DNA from: Peptoclostridium sp965368085
GTDB lineage: Bacteria; Bacillota; Clostridia; Peptostreptococcales; Peptostreptococcaceae
Reading direction: 5' to 3'
Length of the DNA stretch: 55,261 bases
Assembly: GCA_965368085.1 (NCBI GenBank)
Contig: CBDULP010000017.1
Span: 1-55,261, forward strand
Shown: positions 34,012-42,860 of the stretch, one piece after another
Layout: every line of letters starts with the position of its first letter
Position numbering within the stretch: position 1 is the first letter of the stretch
The notes under the pieces: model-generated
What the model was told of the DNA's origin: nothing
Database searches by the model: none
The model's input: only the letters and a program-made list of their open reading frames with translations
Position numbers and translations under genes: made by a program

Positions 34012-35543
34012 ATGAAAAGTTTAAAAAAAATAATAGTTAAAGTTTTTAACCAGAAATTCATAATTCTTTTGATATTGCCGTTAATATCATTGTTGGTGAC
34101 GCTTGGAGGACTGCTATATTTTTGAAAATTAGCAGACATGCAGACTCTGGAAAGGGATCACATAGAATTGATTTGGAAAAACAAGTACAACTTAAACAGA
34201 TATATTGAGACTGATGATGAAAAATACCTGAAACTGTTCTTGAAATATCAAAAGGAAATGCAAACCAAGCCTGAAAAATTCATAGATATGGTAACCTGGC
34301 TGGACAGGATGATTTTGCCAAATGACATGGAAAAGGGAACATATATATGCGAGAAGGATGTCAAGGATCAAAAAGCATGGGTAAAAATAGTAGAAGAGTG
34401 CCGCTCAGGGAAATTGTCAAAAGAACAGTATATGGAGCTGGAAGAAAAAATTTTCAATGAAAGCAAAGAAAATAGTTATGGATTTCATGAATTATTTGAA
34501 GAAGTTCAAGGAAAGGTTGAAAATTTAATTATCGGATTGATTTTAATAATAGATATTATACTTATGATTGCTACATATAAAATATGTATTCCTATGTACA
34601 GAAATTTAAATGTATTGAATCAAATGGTCGGGCGGATAGCACAGTTGTTAAAAGTTACAGTGGAAAACTCAGATGCACGGTTGAAGAAATAAACAATCAG
34701 GTACAAGGCATAAACTCGGGCACACGCGAGATTGCAATAAGCATAGATGAGACGAGTGCATCCACGGAAGATGTCAAAAATTCTGGAGAAGAGATAGGCG
34801 GAGCAGCTAAAAAACTTGTTAATGAAGCCGAAAAAGCAAGCGTATCGACAAAAGAGATTGAAATGCGTGCAAAAGAAATGAAAATAATTGCGGAAGAATC
34901 AAAAAGAATAGCCCAGAAAATGTATAAGGAGAAACAGGAGGCTATTTTAGAAGCTATAGAACATGGGGCGGTAGTGGGGCAAATCGGGAAAATGGCTGAG
35001 ATAATTTCTTCGATAGCAGAACAGACAAATCTGCTGGCGTTAAATGCCGCTATAGAGGCGGCAAGAGAAGGAGAGCACGGCAAAGGATTTGCGGTTGTAG
35101 CGGAAGAGGTTCGCAAACTGGCAGAGCAGTCTTGCGGAACGGTTGAAAGCATAAAAGAGGTTATTGAGCGAGTCGATGTTGCATTTGAAAATTTGACGGA
35201 AAATTCAAAAAGCATACTTGGATTTGTTGATGAAAAAATCATTGTTGATTATCAGACCTTGGTAGATACAAGTGAGCAATATTTGAAAGATGCAGAATGC
35301 ATTGGAGGTTTGGTAGAGGATTTTGCCGCGAATTCAAAACAAATAGCACTGTCGATATCTGGGATAAGTTCGGCGGTCGAATCAATAGGATGCACTATGG
35401 AGCAAACTAAAGCAAGCACACAAGAAATATCCGTTAATGTTATCGAAAATGCAAGTGCTATAGAAGCTGTGTCTGAAATCGCGCAAAAACAAGCTGATTT
35501 AGCAGAACACCTCGATGGACTTGTGCAAAAGTTCAAACTTTAG
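34012..35543 (+). pseudogene. Methyl-accepting chemotaxis protein, disrupted
   Basis: A chemoreceptor gene begins with ATG 34012 behind GGGGTGAG and encodes a first membrane segment (FIILLILPLISLLVTLGGLLYF). An in-frame TGA follows at 34123. The same frame then continues as a ligand-domain-like helix stretch (LADMQTLERDHIELIWKNKY) and a second membrane segment (LIIGLILIIDIILMIATYKI), and stops at 34692. The cytoplasmic signalling domain is in another frame, readable from about 34690 to 35543, with the hallmark SSIAEQTNLLALNAAIEAARGEHGKGFAVV-type hairpin tip (35010-35115). Little or no HAMP domain remains, so a deletion plus frameshift is likely. A stop and a frameshift together make it non-functional, unless sequencing errors explain both. 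Confidence 0.85.
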
Positions 35544-36061
35544 AGTATGAGAAAAAACAAAGAGGCCATTTTCATTTAATGCAGGTCTTTTCGATCCTGG
35601 AAATTAAATGAATAAGCCTCTTTGAGCTTTGACAAATTCCTTTTTTATTGGAATCTGCCTCCTTTCTTGATAGACTCCAATGTTGGAGTTTACCTTTTCC
35701 AACTAAAACCGGCTTTAATATAATACTTTGAAAGGTCATTGCCTTGATGCATTAACCTCAGCCTACCAAAGTCTTTTAAATAGATTGTTCATATGGAACG
35801 AGAGCGTACAACTTTCATTCCTGCCGGTGAACAGATATTTAAAAATATGTGTTTTGGCCTACTTGAGGCGACCACCATAAGCTGCTCTTTCGATTATATT
35901 TTGGAAAGCTTAACTTTTAGTTGTAGTATATTATTACCCGGTGAATCGTGCATTAAACGAAAAATAAAAGAAAAATTTAAAAAATACACTGCAAAAAATG
36001 CGAAATGGGGTATTATATACTTGTGGAAACAATATACAACTGTTAAAAAGGAGGAATTACA
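35544..36061. other. Gene-poor region after the dead chemoreceptor, with a three-part hairpin
   Basis: No supported gene lies here. At 35559-35623 an interrupted hairpin has AAAGAGGC/GCCTCTTT outside, CATTTAAT/ATTAAATG inside and CAGG/CCTG at the tip. It may terminate the chemoreceptor gene or be the remnant of a small mobile element. Frames in 35640-35930 on both strands are short and broken. A 99-codon frame from 35793 lacks a ribosome site and runs into the next gene. Confidence 0.5.
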
Positions 36062-36427
36062 ATGGGTTCGTGTTCAAGCAGTTTCAGCATAGGGCTTTCG
36101 AAGTGCGATAAAATAGCTACGGAAGTTGCCGGAGAGATAGCTAATACCCTTGGACTATATGGAAGGATAGTTAAAATCTGCGTTAATGAGCAAAAGCGGC
36201 TCATAGATGAAATAAAAGAGGTTGTTGAGCTGGATGAAAATAATGAGATATGTGAATTGAAAGATGGAGAGTATGCATATGTTGCAAAGCTCATAGATGA
36301 ATACAATGAAAACCACAATGTGGCTAAAAAATACCAGCACTATCTGAACATACAAAAGGAAGCCCTTGGATTCAGAGGATTTAATTACGATCCTTACAGC
36401 ATAATGCGTAAAATAAAAAAGAAATAG
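36062..36427 (+). CDS. Hypothetical protein, 121 residues
   Basis: I do not recognise this protein. ATG sits 8 bases after a strong AAAGGAGG, so translation is likely. The N-terminus MGSCSSSFSIGLSKC has two Cys and many Ser but no hydrophobic signal segment. The body is helical and charged (ICVNEQKRLIDEIKEVVEL, KLIDEYNENHNVAKKY), with no membrane segment, and the end is basic (IMRKIKKK). It stands between the dead chemoreceptor and the T-box leader. A regulatory or structural small protein is possible, but nothing in the context assigns one. Confidence 0.65.
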   Translation: MGSCSSSFSIGLSKCDKIATEVAGEIANTLGLYGRIVKICVNEQKRLIDEIKEVVELDENNEICELKDGEYAYVAKLIDEYNENHNVAKKYQHYLNIQKEALGFRGFNYDPYSIMRKIKKK

Positions 36428-36575
36428 ATGCATGCATAAGCGGTATAAAATTCAAATGTGAAAAAACACCTGTTTAAATAGTATGGACTTTAGCGGCAAG
36501 CGTGAAATACATTAATAAAATATATAGAATAAAATTGAGATAATAATATAAATATTTATAAAAAAATTTTTTTAA

Positions 36576-36604
36576 TTGACAGCAAAAAAATGATGATGTA
36601 TAAT
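36576..36604 (+). promoter_or_regulatory. Promoter of the T-box/amino acid transporter transcript
   Basis: TTGACA (36576-36581), a 17-base spacer and TATAAT (36599-36604) form a perfect consensus sigma-A promoter immediately before the leader. Confidence 0.85.
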
Positions 36605-36614
36605 TTTACTCAAA

Positions 36615-36870
36615 TTGAACTTGTAAATCTGTTGACGGGAAGAGTAGGTATGATTGTTGTTCAAGCGAGACGGCGTTTGGTGTGAGGCTGTTATCAATAG
36701 CTTGCTGAAGCGTATCCCCGAGGAGCCTTTTTGAAATAATAGTATGAAAGGCCGGCGTTCTCCGTTAAAGAATAATGAGTGGGTGCTTTGCGCCAATAAG
36801 AGTGGTAACACGGATTATAGCTTTCGTCTCTTAAGAGTATTATTTCTTTTTTGAGGGCGGGAGTTTTTTT
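36615..36870 (+). promoter_or_regulatory. T-box leader, specifier apparently CGU (Arg)
   Basis: Stem I parts include GACGGGAAGAGTAGGTAT, AAGCGAGACGGC with GTTTGGTG (AG bulge and distal loop) and the specifier strand GAAG-CGT-ATCCCCGAG (36707-36722). Aligned to the usual GAAN-codon-A form, the specifier is CGT at 36711-36713. The T-box itself is AGAGTGGTAACACGG (36799-36813). A terminator pairs CTTTCGTCT (36821-36829) with GGGCGGGAG (36855-36863) before seven T. Uncharged tRNA binding would allow read-through into the transporter genes. T-box identity is strong; the codon call is moderate. Confidence 0.85.
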
Positions 36871-36935
36871 GTTTTCTGGCATTAATTACTTGTAAAGTTA
36901 AAACAAAACACTGAATATTTGGGAGGTAGTGAAAA

Positions 36936-37769
36936 ATGTCTAAAAAATTTAAAAGTTTAGTTGCAATGTTAATGATGGCTTCAATGCTGTTTACTCTTAC
37001 AGCATGTTCTTCATCTACAAATGAAGAGGGATCTGATTCGGCTGCTGCTACAAAGGTTGAACAGATAAAGGAAAAAGGCAAGATTGTACTTGGAACAAGC
37101 GCGGACTATCCACCGTTTGAATTCCACAAGCAAATAGATGGAGAAGATGTTATAGTAGGATTTGATGTTGAAATAGCAAAAGCGATAGCGAACGAACTTG
37201 GTGTTGAACTTGAAATAAAAGATATGAAGTTTGACGGACTTTTGGCAGCTCTTCAGACTGGAAAAGTCGATGTGGTAATAGCGGGAATGAATCCAAATGA
37301 AGACAGAAGAAAGGCCGTAGATTTTTCTGACGTATACTATAAAGAGGTTCAAAGCGTAATTACAAAGACTGATAACGTTGATAACATAAAGACCCTTGAT
37401 GACCTTAAAGGTAAAAAAGTCGGGGTTCAAAAGGGAACTACAATGGAGTCTATAGCACAGGAAAAAATGACAGAATCAGAAATAAAAGCGCTTGGAAAGG
37501 TCACTGACATAGTGCTTGAACTTAAAAATGACAAGGTTGACGCCATAGTTATGGAAAAGCCCGTAGCAAAGGCGTATATAGCTGCAAATCCAGACATTGC
37601 AATGACGGGAATAGAGCTTGAGCCTGAGGATACAGGGTTTGCGGTTGCAGTGAAAAAAGGAAACGAAGATCTTGTTTCAAGCATAAATGATGTTCTTAAA
37701 AAACTTTCTGACGAAGGAAAGATAGATCAGTTCATAGCTGATGCAAATATACTTATGGAACAAGAATAG
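36936..37769 (+). CDS. Polar amino acid ABC transporter, substrate-binding lipoprotein
   Basis: This 277-residue family 3 solute-binding protein has a lipoprotein signal (SLVAMLMMASMLFTLTAC, lipobox LTAC with Cys about residue 24) and so is anchored outside the membrane. The mature part shows LGTSADYPPFEFH, GFDVEIAKAIANELGVELEI, DVVIAGMNPNEDRRKAVDFS and KKVGVQKGTTME. The ligand is a polar amino acid. The Arg-type T-box upstream suggests arginine or a related basic amino acid, which is inference. ATG lies behind GGGAGG. It heads a three-gene operon. Confidence 0.92.
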   Translation: MSKKFKSLVAMLMMASMLFTLTACSSSTNEEGSDSAAATKVEQIKEKGKIVLGTSADYPPFEFHKQIDGEDVIVGFDVEIAKAIANELGVELEIKDMKFDGLLAALQTGKVDVVIAGMNPNEDRRKAVDFSDVYYKEVQSVITKTDNVDNIKTLDDLKGKKVGVQKGTTMESIAQEKMTESEIKALGKVTDIVLELKNDKVDAIVMEKPVAKAYIAANPDIAMTGIELEPEDTGFAVAVKKGNEDLVSSINDVLKKLSDEGKIDQFIADANILMEQE

Positions 37770-37829
37770 TATTCGGGGCAAATACTCTGTATTTGCCTTG
37801 ATTAATGTATATGTTTAGGAGGGTGCAAG

Positions 37830-38480
37830 GTGGATTTTAGTTTTGTTAAGGACTATCAGATGTTTTTTGTAAACGGAGCGAAGATAACAGTATTTCTTGC
37901 AGCGTTTACAGTGATTTTTGGGGTCGCTTTGGGAATAGTGCTTGCTCTTATGAGACTTTCGAGCAAAAAGATACTCAATGTGATTGCAAGCGCTTATATA
38001 GAATTTTTAAGAGGTACGCCTCTTCTCGTTCAGCTGTATATCGTGTACTACGGACTTCCTGTAATAGGGATAGACCTTCCAGACTTTCTGGCAGGGGTTA
38101 TAGCTCTTTCTATGAACAGTGGGGCCTACGTTGCAGAGATAATACGTGCCGGCATACAGGCCGTGGACAAGGGGCAGACGGAGGCGTCAAGATCTCTTGG
38201 ATTCACATATGGAATGACAATGAGATATATAATAATACCTCAGGCGTTCAGGAACATACTTCCTGCGCTTGGAAATGAGTTCATAGTTGTAATAAAGGAG
38301 TCGGCAATAGTTTCAATAATAGGCATACACGATCTTATGTACAATGCCGATACAATAAGGGGCAATATATACAGGCCTTTTGAGCCTCTTTTAATAGTAG
38401 CTTTGATATATTTCGCAATGACATTTACGCTTTCAAAGCTTCTGGGAGTTGTTGAAAGGAGATTGAAAACTGGTGATTAA
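37830..38480 (+). CDS. Polar amino acid ABC transporter, permease
   Basis: The 216-residue inner-membrane permease belongs to the HisM/GlnP-type family. It has about five membrane segments and the EAA loop GQTEASRSLGFTYGMTMRYIIIP split around its conserved Gly. FLRGTPLLVQLYIVYYG is the usual N-terminal family motif. The start is GTG 37830 behind AGGAGGG. A single permease implies a homodimer. Its end overlaps the ATPase gene by eight bases. Confidence 0.93.
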   Translation: MDFSFVKDYQMFFVNGAKITVFLAAFTVIFGVALGIVLALMRLSSKKILNVIASAYIEFLRGTPLLVQLYIVYYGLPVIGIDLPDFLAGVIALSMNSGAYVAEIIRAGIQAVDKGQTEASRSLGFTYGMTMRYIIIPQAFRNILPALGNEFIVVIKESAIVSIIGIHDLMYNADTIRGNIYRPFEPLLIVALIYFAMTFTLSKLLGVVERRLKTGD

Positions 38481-39195
38481 TGTAAAGAATCTTCATAAAA
38501 AATTTGGAAGTCTACATGTTTTGAAGGGTGTGGACATAGAAATAGAAAAAGGCGAAGTTGTGGTTGTCATAGGACCTTCGGGTTCAGGTAAATCAACTTT
38601 TCTGAGATGCCTTAATCTTTTGGAGGAGCCTACGGACGGAGAAATAATATTCGAAGGAGTTTCAATAACTGACAAGAAAAACGACATAAACAAACTTAGA
38701 CAAAACATGGGAATGGTGTTCCAGCAGTTCAATCTATTCCCTCATATGAGCGTACTTGGCAACATAACTTTAGGGCCTATGAAGCTCAAGGGGCTTAGCA
38801 AGGCAGAAGCGGAAAAAGTAGCCATGGACCTTTTGAACAGAGTAGGGCTTGCTGACAAGGCAAACAGCTACCCAGGGCAGCTTTCAGGAGGCCAAAAGCA
38901 AAGGATAGCAATAGCAAGAGCTCTTGCCATGTCTCCGGATGTAATGCTTTTTGACGAGCCTACATCGGCCCTTGACCCTGAAATGGTCGGGGAGGTTCTT
39001 GAAGTTATGAAAGAGCTTGCATCTGAAGGTATGACCATGGTGGTTGTTACTCACGAGATGGGATTTGCAAAAGAGGTTGGGGACAGGCTTGTGTTCATGG
39101 ATGGAGGAGACATAGTCGAAGAGGGAGAACCGAAGGAAATATTCGCAAACCCTCAGCATCCGAGGACTCAGGATTTTCTTGGAAAAGTTTTATAG
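38473..39195 (+). CDS. Polar amino acid ABC transporter, ATP-binding protein
   Basis: The 240-residue ATPase has Walker A GPSGSGKST, the Q-loop region MVFQQFNLFPHM, the signature LSGGQKQRIAIARAL, Walker B VMLFDEPTSALDP and the switch His in VVVTHEMGFA. It is closest in form to GlnQ/ArtP-type subunits. The start is GTG 38473 inside the permease end, so translation is coupled. It is the last gene before a terminator. Confidence 0.94.
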   Translation: MINVKNLHKKFGSLHVLKGVDIEIEKGEVVVVIGPSGSGKSTFLRCLNLLEEPTDGEIIFEGVSITDKKNDINKLRQNMGMVFQQFNLFPHMSVLGNITLGPMKLKGLSKAEAEKVAMDLLNRVGLADKANSYPGQLSGGQKQRIAIARALAMSPDVMLFDEPTSALDPEMVGEVLEVMKELASEGMTMVVVTHEMGFAKEVGDRLVFMDGGDIVEEGEPKEIFANPQHPRTQDFLGKVL

Positions 39196-39208
39196 AATAG
39201 AATACACA

Positions 39209-39243
39209 AAAAAAGTCAGTCGCACTCGTGCGGCTGTTTTTTA
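39209..39243 (+). terminator. Terminator of the amino acid transporter operon
   Basis: CAGTCGCAC pairs with GTGCGGCTG (one G-U pair) around TC. An A-run precedes it and TTTTTT follows. Confidence 0.85.
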
Positions 39244-39367
39244 TTGAAAGACAATAGGCGTGCACAAATAAAAAACAATAAGGGTGAATAATGGCGCAGT
39301 TTTGTCTGTTTCAGGGTTTTCAAAAGAAACAGTCCTATTACTGAATATTCTAAAAATTCCATGCGTG

Positions 39368-39396
39368 TTGACATGAATAGCTAATTTTGATATATT
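39368..39396 (+). promoter_or_regulatory. Promoter of the guaB-guaA transcript
   Basis: TTGACA (39368-39373), a 17-base spacer and TATATT (39391-39396) lie 30 bases before the riboswitch. Confidence 0.8.
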
Positions 39397-39425
39397 ATGA
39401 GGAACAAAAACTGAATATTAAATAT

Positions 39426-39506
39426 AGAATCCCTCATATACATTCGGTAATATGGACCGACTGTCTCTACCGGAAAACCGTAAAAATTCCGACTATGAGT
39501 GGAATT
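39426..39506 (+). promoter_or_regulatory. Purine riboswitch, guanine type, upstream of guaB
   Basis: All conserved parts are present: CTCATATA (P1/J1-2), TATGGACCGACTG, GTCTCTACCGG, ACCGTAAA and CCGACTATGAG. The base that pairs with the ligand (position 74 in xpt numbering) is C in GACTAT, which selects guanine or hypoxanthine rather than adenine. It should reduce guaBA expression when guanine is plentiful. Confidence 0.93.
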
Positions 39507-39601
39507 GTTATTAAATTTCAAACAATATGAATTTGCGTGATTTATTTTTATTTATCGGGGTATTGTGAAAAATATTTCGGTGTTATTGTCTTTGAGATTT
39601 A

Positions 39602-39648
39602 TGCCTGAATAATGATTCTGCTCTTTACTTCATTGTTCAGGTTTTTTT
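39602..39648 (+). terminator. Terminator in the guaB leader
   Basis: CCTGAATAATGA pairs with TCATTGTTCAGG (one bulge), followed by seven T, 50 bases before guaB. It is about 95 bases from the aptamer, so the linker must fold as an intermediate if it is the switch's expression platform. Confidence 0.7.
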
Positions 39649-39699
39649 GATATAATATATAATATAAATAAAAATAAAAATTTCAATCGGAGGTATACA

Positions 39700-41163
39700 A
39701 TGGCAAAGATACTTAAGGAAGCCCTAACTTTTGATGATGTGCTTTTAGTACCGCAAAAATCAGAAATACTACCAAGAGAAGTTGATACAGCTACTCATCT
39801 TACAAAGAAAATAAAACTAAATATACCGCTTATGAGTGCGGGGATGGACACTGTAACAGAGTCTAAAATGGCAATAGCAATAGCTAGAGAAGGTGGAATA
39901 GGAATAATCCACAAGAACATGAGCATAGAGGAACAAAGCCTCGAAGTTGACAAGGTAAAGAGAAGTGAAAATGGAGTTATAATAGACCCTTTTTATTTAA
40001 GCAAGGAGCATACAATAGCTGATGCAGACGAGCTTATGGGAAGATATAGAATATCAGGTGTGCCTATAGTGGATGAAGGCAAAAAGCTTGTTGGAATAAT
40101 TACAAACAGGGACATAAGATTTGAAGAAGACTTTTCAAAGAAGATTGACGAAGTAATGACTAAAGAAAACCTTGTAGTCGCAAAAGAAGGAACTACTATG
40201 GAAGAGGCTCAGACTGTGCTAAGAGCCAATAAGATAGAAAAGCTTCCTATAGTTGATGACAATTTCATACTAAAGGGACTTATAACTATAAAGGATATAG
40301 AAAAGAAAATAAAATTTCCTAATTCTGCTGTAGACGAAAGAGGAAGACTTCTTTGTGGAGCTGCAGTTGGAATCACAGGAGATATGATGGACAGGGTTGA
40401 AAAACTTATAAAGGCTCAAGTTGACGTTATAGTGCTTGACAGCGCACACGGACATTCAAAAGGTGTTATGGACAGCGTTAAGAAGATAAAGGAAAAATAC
40501 CCTGAAGCTCAAGTGGTAGCAGGAAATGTCGCTACAGCTGAGGCTACAAGAGAACTTATAGAGGCGGGCGCGGACTGCGTTAAGATCGGTATAGGACCAG
40601 GATCAATATGTACCACAAGGGTTGTTGCGGGAGTAGGAGTGCCTCAAATAACTGCAATAATGGACTGCAGCGAGGCGGCAGCTGAATATGGAGTACCTGT
40701 AATAGCAGACGGTGGAATAAAGTACTCAGGAGACATAGTGAAGGCTCTTGCATCTGGTGCTGACATTGCAATGATGGGCTCTATGTTTGCAGGAACAGAA
40801 GAAAGCCCAGGAGAGAAGATTCTTTTCAAGGGAAGAACTTTCAAAGCTTACAGAGGAATGGGTTCTGTAGAGGCCATGAAGCATGGCTCAAAGGACAGAT
40901 ATTTCCAGGACAACACTAAAAAGCTAGTTCCTGAAGGCGTTGAAGGAATGGTTCACTTCAAAGGAGCAGTTGCGGACATGATATTCCAGCTTGTAGGCGG
41001 AATAAGAGCTGGAATGGGATACTGCGGTTCTAAGAATTTGACTTCCTTAAAGGAAAAATCTGCATTTGTTAGAATTACCGGAGCAGGACTTAAGGAAAGT
41101 CATGCACACGATATTACAATAACTAAAGAATCGCCAAATTACAGTGTACAGGGAGAGGTTTAA
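39700..41163 (+). CDS. guaB: IMP dehydrogenase
   Basis: The 487-residue enzyme oxidises IMP to XMP with NAD+, the first committed GMP step. It has the N-terminal TFDDVLLVP, two CBS domains (about residues 95-205), the catalytic Cys loop GPGSICTTRVVAGVGVPQ, the phosphate site VIADGGI and YRGMGS, and the flap RYF. Length is normal. ATG lies behind GGAGG. guaA starts two bases after the stop, and the guanine riboswitch controls both. Confidence 0.97.
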   Translation: MAKILKEALTFDDVLLVPQKSEILPREVDTATHLTKKIKLNIPLMSAGMDTVTESKMAIAIAREGGIGIIHKNMSIEEQSLEVDKVKRSENGVIIDPFYLSKEHTIADADELMGRYRISGVPIVDEGKKLVGIITNRDIRFEEDFSKKIDEVMTKENLVVAKEGTTMEEAQTVLRANKIEKLPIVDDNFILKGLITIKDIEKKIKFPNSAVDERGRLLCGAAVGITGDMMDRVEKLIKAQVDVIVLDSAHGHSKGVMDSVKKIKEKYPEAQVVAGNVATAEATRELIEAGADCVKIGIGPGSICTTRVVAGVGVPQITAIMDCSEAAAEYGVPVIADGGIKYSGDIVKALASGADIAMMGSMFAGTEESPGEKILFKGRTFKAYRGMGSVEAMKHGSKDRYFQDNTKKLVPEGVEGMVHFKGAVADMIFQLVGGIRAGMGYCGSKNLTSLKEKSAFVRITGAGLKESHAHDITITKESPNYSVQGEV

Positions 41164-41165
41164 TA

Positions 41166-42707
41166 ATGAATATAGAAAAAGAACTTGTTTTAGTGGTTGA
41201 CTTTGGAGGCCAGTACAACCAGCTTATAGCCAGAAGAGTAAGGGAAGCAAATGTGTATTGCGAAGTAGTTCCATACACATATTCAATAGAGCAGATAAAG
41301 GCCAAAAATCCTAAAGGCATAATATTCACAGGAGGACCTTCGAGCGTATACGGCGAAGGCGCTCCGAGAGTTGACAAGGAAATATTCAATTTTGGCGTTC
41401 CGGTTCTTGGAATATGCTACGGAGCTCAGCTTATGGCACATACCCTTGATGGTAAGGTTACAAAGGCTGAAAAGAGAGAATACGGAAAGACTCACATAAT
41501 ATACAAGGATTCTGTACTGTTTGAGGGAATGGACAAGTCCAACCTATGCTGGATGTCGCACACTGACTATATAGAGTCTGCACCTGAAGGCTTTACGGCA
41601 GTGGCAAGCACTGACGACTGCCCTATAGCGGCAATGGAGAATACAGCTAAAAACCTTTATGCTGTTCAGTTCCACCCAGAGGTTGAGCATACAGTTGACG
41701 GATACATGATAATAAGAAACTTCCTTCACAAAGTCTGCAAACTTGAAGGAAAATGGACTATGGGATCGTTCGTAGACGAAAAGGTAAAAGAGATAAGAGA
41801 CCTTGTTGGAGACAAGAAGGTACTATGTGCTCTTAGCGGAGGCGTTGACTCTTCAGTTGCAGCTGTTCTTGTTCACAAGGCAATAGGAGACAACCTTACT
41901 TGTGTATTTGTCGATCACGGGCTCTTGAGAAAAGACGAGGGAGACCAGGTTGAATCGATATTCAGGGAAGAGTTCCACATGAACCTTATAAGGGTAAATG
42001 TACAGGAGAGATTCCTTTCAAAGCTGAAGGGTGTTTCAGAGCCTGAGAGCAAGAGAAAGATAATAGGAGAAGAGTTCATAAGGGTATTCGAAGAAGAGTC
42101 CAATAAGCTTGGAAAGATGGACTTCCTTGTTCAGGGAACAATATACCCTGACGTAATAGAGAGCGGATCGGGCGACAGCGGTGCGTCTGTAATCAAATCT
42201 CACCACAATGTTGGAGGCATTCCAGAGGACATAGAGTTCGAAATAGTGGAGCCTCTAAGAGAGCTTTTCAAGGACGAGGTCAGAAGACTTGGGCTTGAGC
42301 TTGGGATATCAGAAGAGCTTATATTCAGACATCCATTCCCGGGACCAGGACTTGGAATAAGGGTAATAGGAGAGGTTACTCAGGAAAAATGCGACATACT
42401 GAGAGAAGCCGATGCAATATACATGCAAGAGCTTAAGGCAGCAGGTCTTTACAAGGAAATATGGCAGGCGTTTGCAGTTCTTCCGGATGTTATGACAGTT
42501 GGGGTAATGGGAGACGAGAGAACTTACGCGCATCTTGTGGGAATAAGAGCCGTAGCAAGCAGCGACGGAATGACAAGCGACTGGTACAAGATACCTTACG
42601 AAGTTATGGAGAGAATTTCGACAAGGATAGTTAACGAAGTTGACCATGTAAACAGAGTTGTTTACGACATAACTTCTAAGCCACCGGGAACAATAGAATG
42701 GGAATAA
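41166..42707 (+). CDS. guaA: GMP synthase (glutamine-hydrolysing)
   Basis: The 513-residue enzyme turns XMP into GMP. The N-terminal class I glutaminase has FTGGPSSVYG, the nucleophile Cys in GICYGAQLM and the His-Glu pair in QFHPEVEHT. The ATP pyrophosphatase domain has the P-loop LSGGVDSSV. The C-terminal dimerisation domain ends KPPGTIEWE. It starts two bases after guaB, consistent with one operon. Confidence 0.97.
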   Translation: MNIEKELVLVVDFGGQYNQLIARRVREANVYCEVVPYTYSIEQIKAKNPKGIIFTGGPSSVYGEGAPRVDKEIFNFGVPVLGICYGAQLMAHTLDGKVTKAEKREYGKTHIIYKDSVLFEGMDKSNLCWMSHTDYIESAPEGFTAVASTDDCPIAAMENTAKNLYAVQFHPEVEHTVDGYMIIRNFLHKVCKLEGKWTMGSFVDEKVKEIRDLVGDKKVLCALSGGVDSSVAAVLVHKAIGDNLTCVFVDHGLLRKDEGDQVESIFREEFHMNLIRVNVQERFLSKLKGVSEPESKRKIIGEEFIRVFEEESNKLGKMDFLVQGTIYPDVIESGSGDSGASVIKSHHNVGGIPEDIEFEIVEPLRELFKDEVRRLGLELGISEELIFRHPFPGPGLGIRVIGEVTQEKCDILREADAIYMQELKAAGLYKEIWQAFAVLPDVMTVGVMGDERTYAHLVGIRAVASSDGMTSDWYKIPYEVMERISTRIVNEVDHVNRVVYDITSKPPGTIEWE

Positions 42708-42731
42708 GAACTATATAATAAAAATGATGCT

Positions 42732-42758
42732 GTAAAGTTCGTGGTAATACGAACTTAC
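42732..42758. promoter_or_regulatory. Inverted repeat after guaA (AAGTTCGT/ACGAACTT)
   Basis: AAGTTCGT (42735-42742) and ACGAACTT (42749-42756) form an 8-6-8 palindrome, extended by one bulged pair. No T-run follows. Both arms contain CGAACTT, which resembles the PurBox core CGAACWWT of other Firmicutes. A related repeat lies before purE. Confidence 0.4.
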
Positions 42759-42792
42759 CTGAAAAATAAATCAAATAAAATACACAAAAATA

Positions 42793-42820
42793 TTGACTTT
42801 TATCTTCTGCTTGATATAAA
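42793..42820 (+). promoter_or_regulatory. Promoter of the riboswitch-controlled purine permease
   Basis: TTGACT (42793-42798), a 16-base spacer and TATAAA (42815-42820) lie 40 bases before the aptamer. Confidence 0.65.
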
Positions 42821-42860
42821 ATAAGTATGTAGTTAGGCAAGTGGATAAAAAGCATTTTGC

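Noticed and set aside
34123..34125. TGA in the chemoreceptor gene as a selenocysteine codon
   Set aside because: Amino-acid-fermenting Clostridia do use selenocysteine, but the position is at the end of a membrane helix. No convincing hairpin follows, and the gene is also frameshifted further on. A nonsense mutation is simpler.
35793..36092. 99-codon plus-strand frame after the dead chemoreceptor
   Set aside because: No ribosome site, no family, and it overlaps the better-supported gene at 36062.
39291..39344. 17-codon ORF (MAQFCLFQGF...) upstream of the guaB promoter
   Set aside because: Too short, with only a weak AAGGGTG upstream and nothing structural around it.
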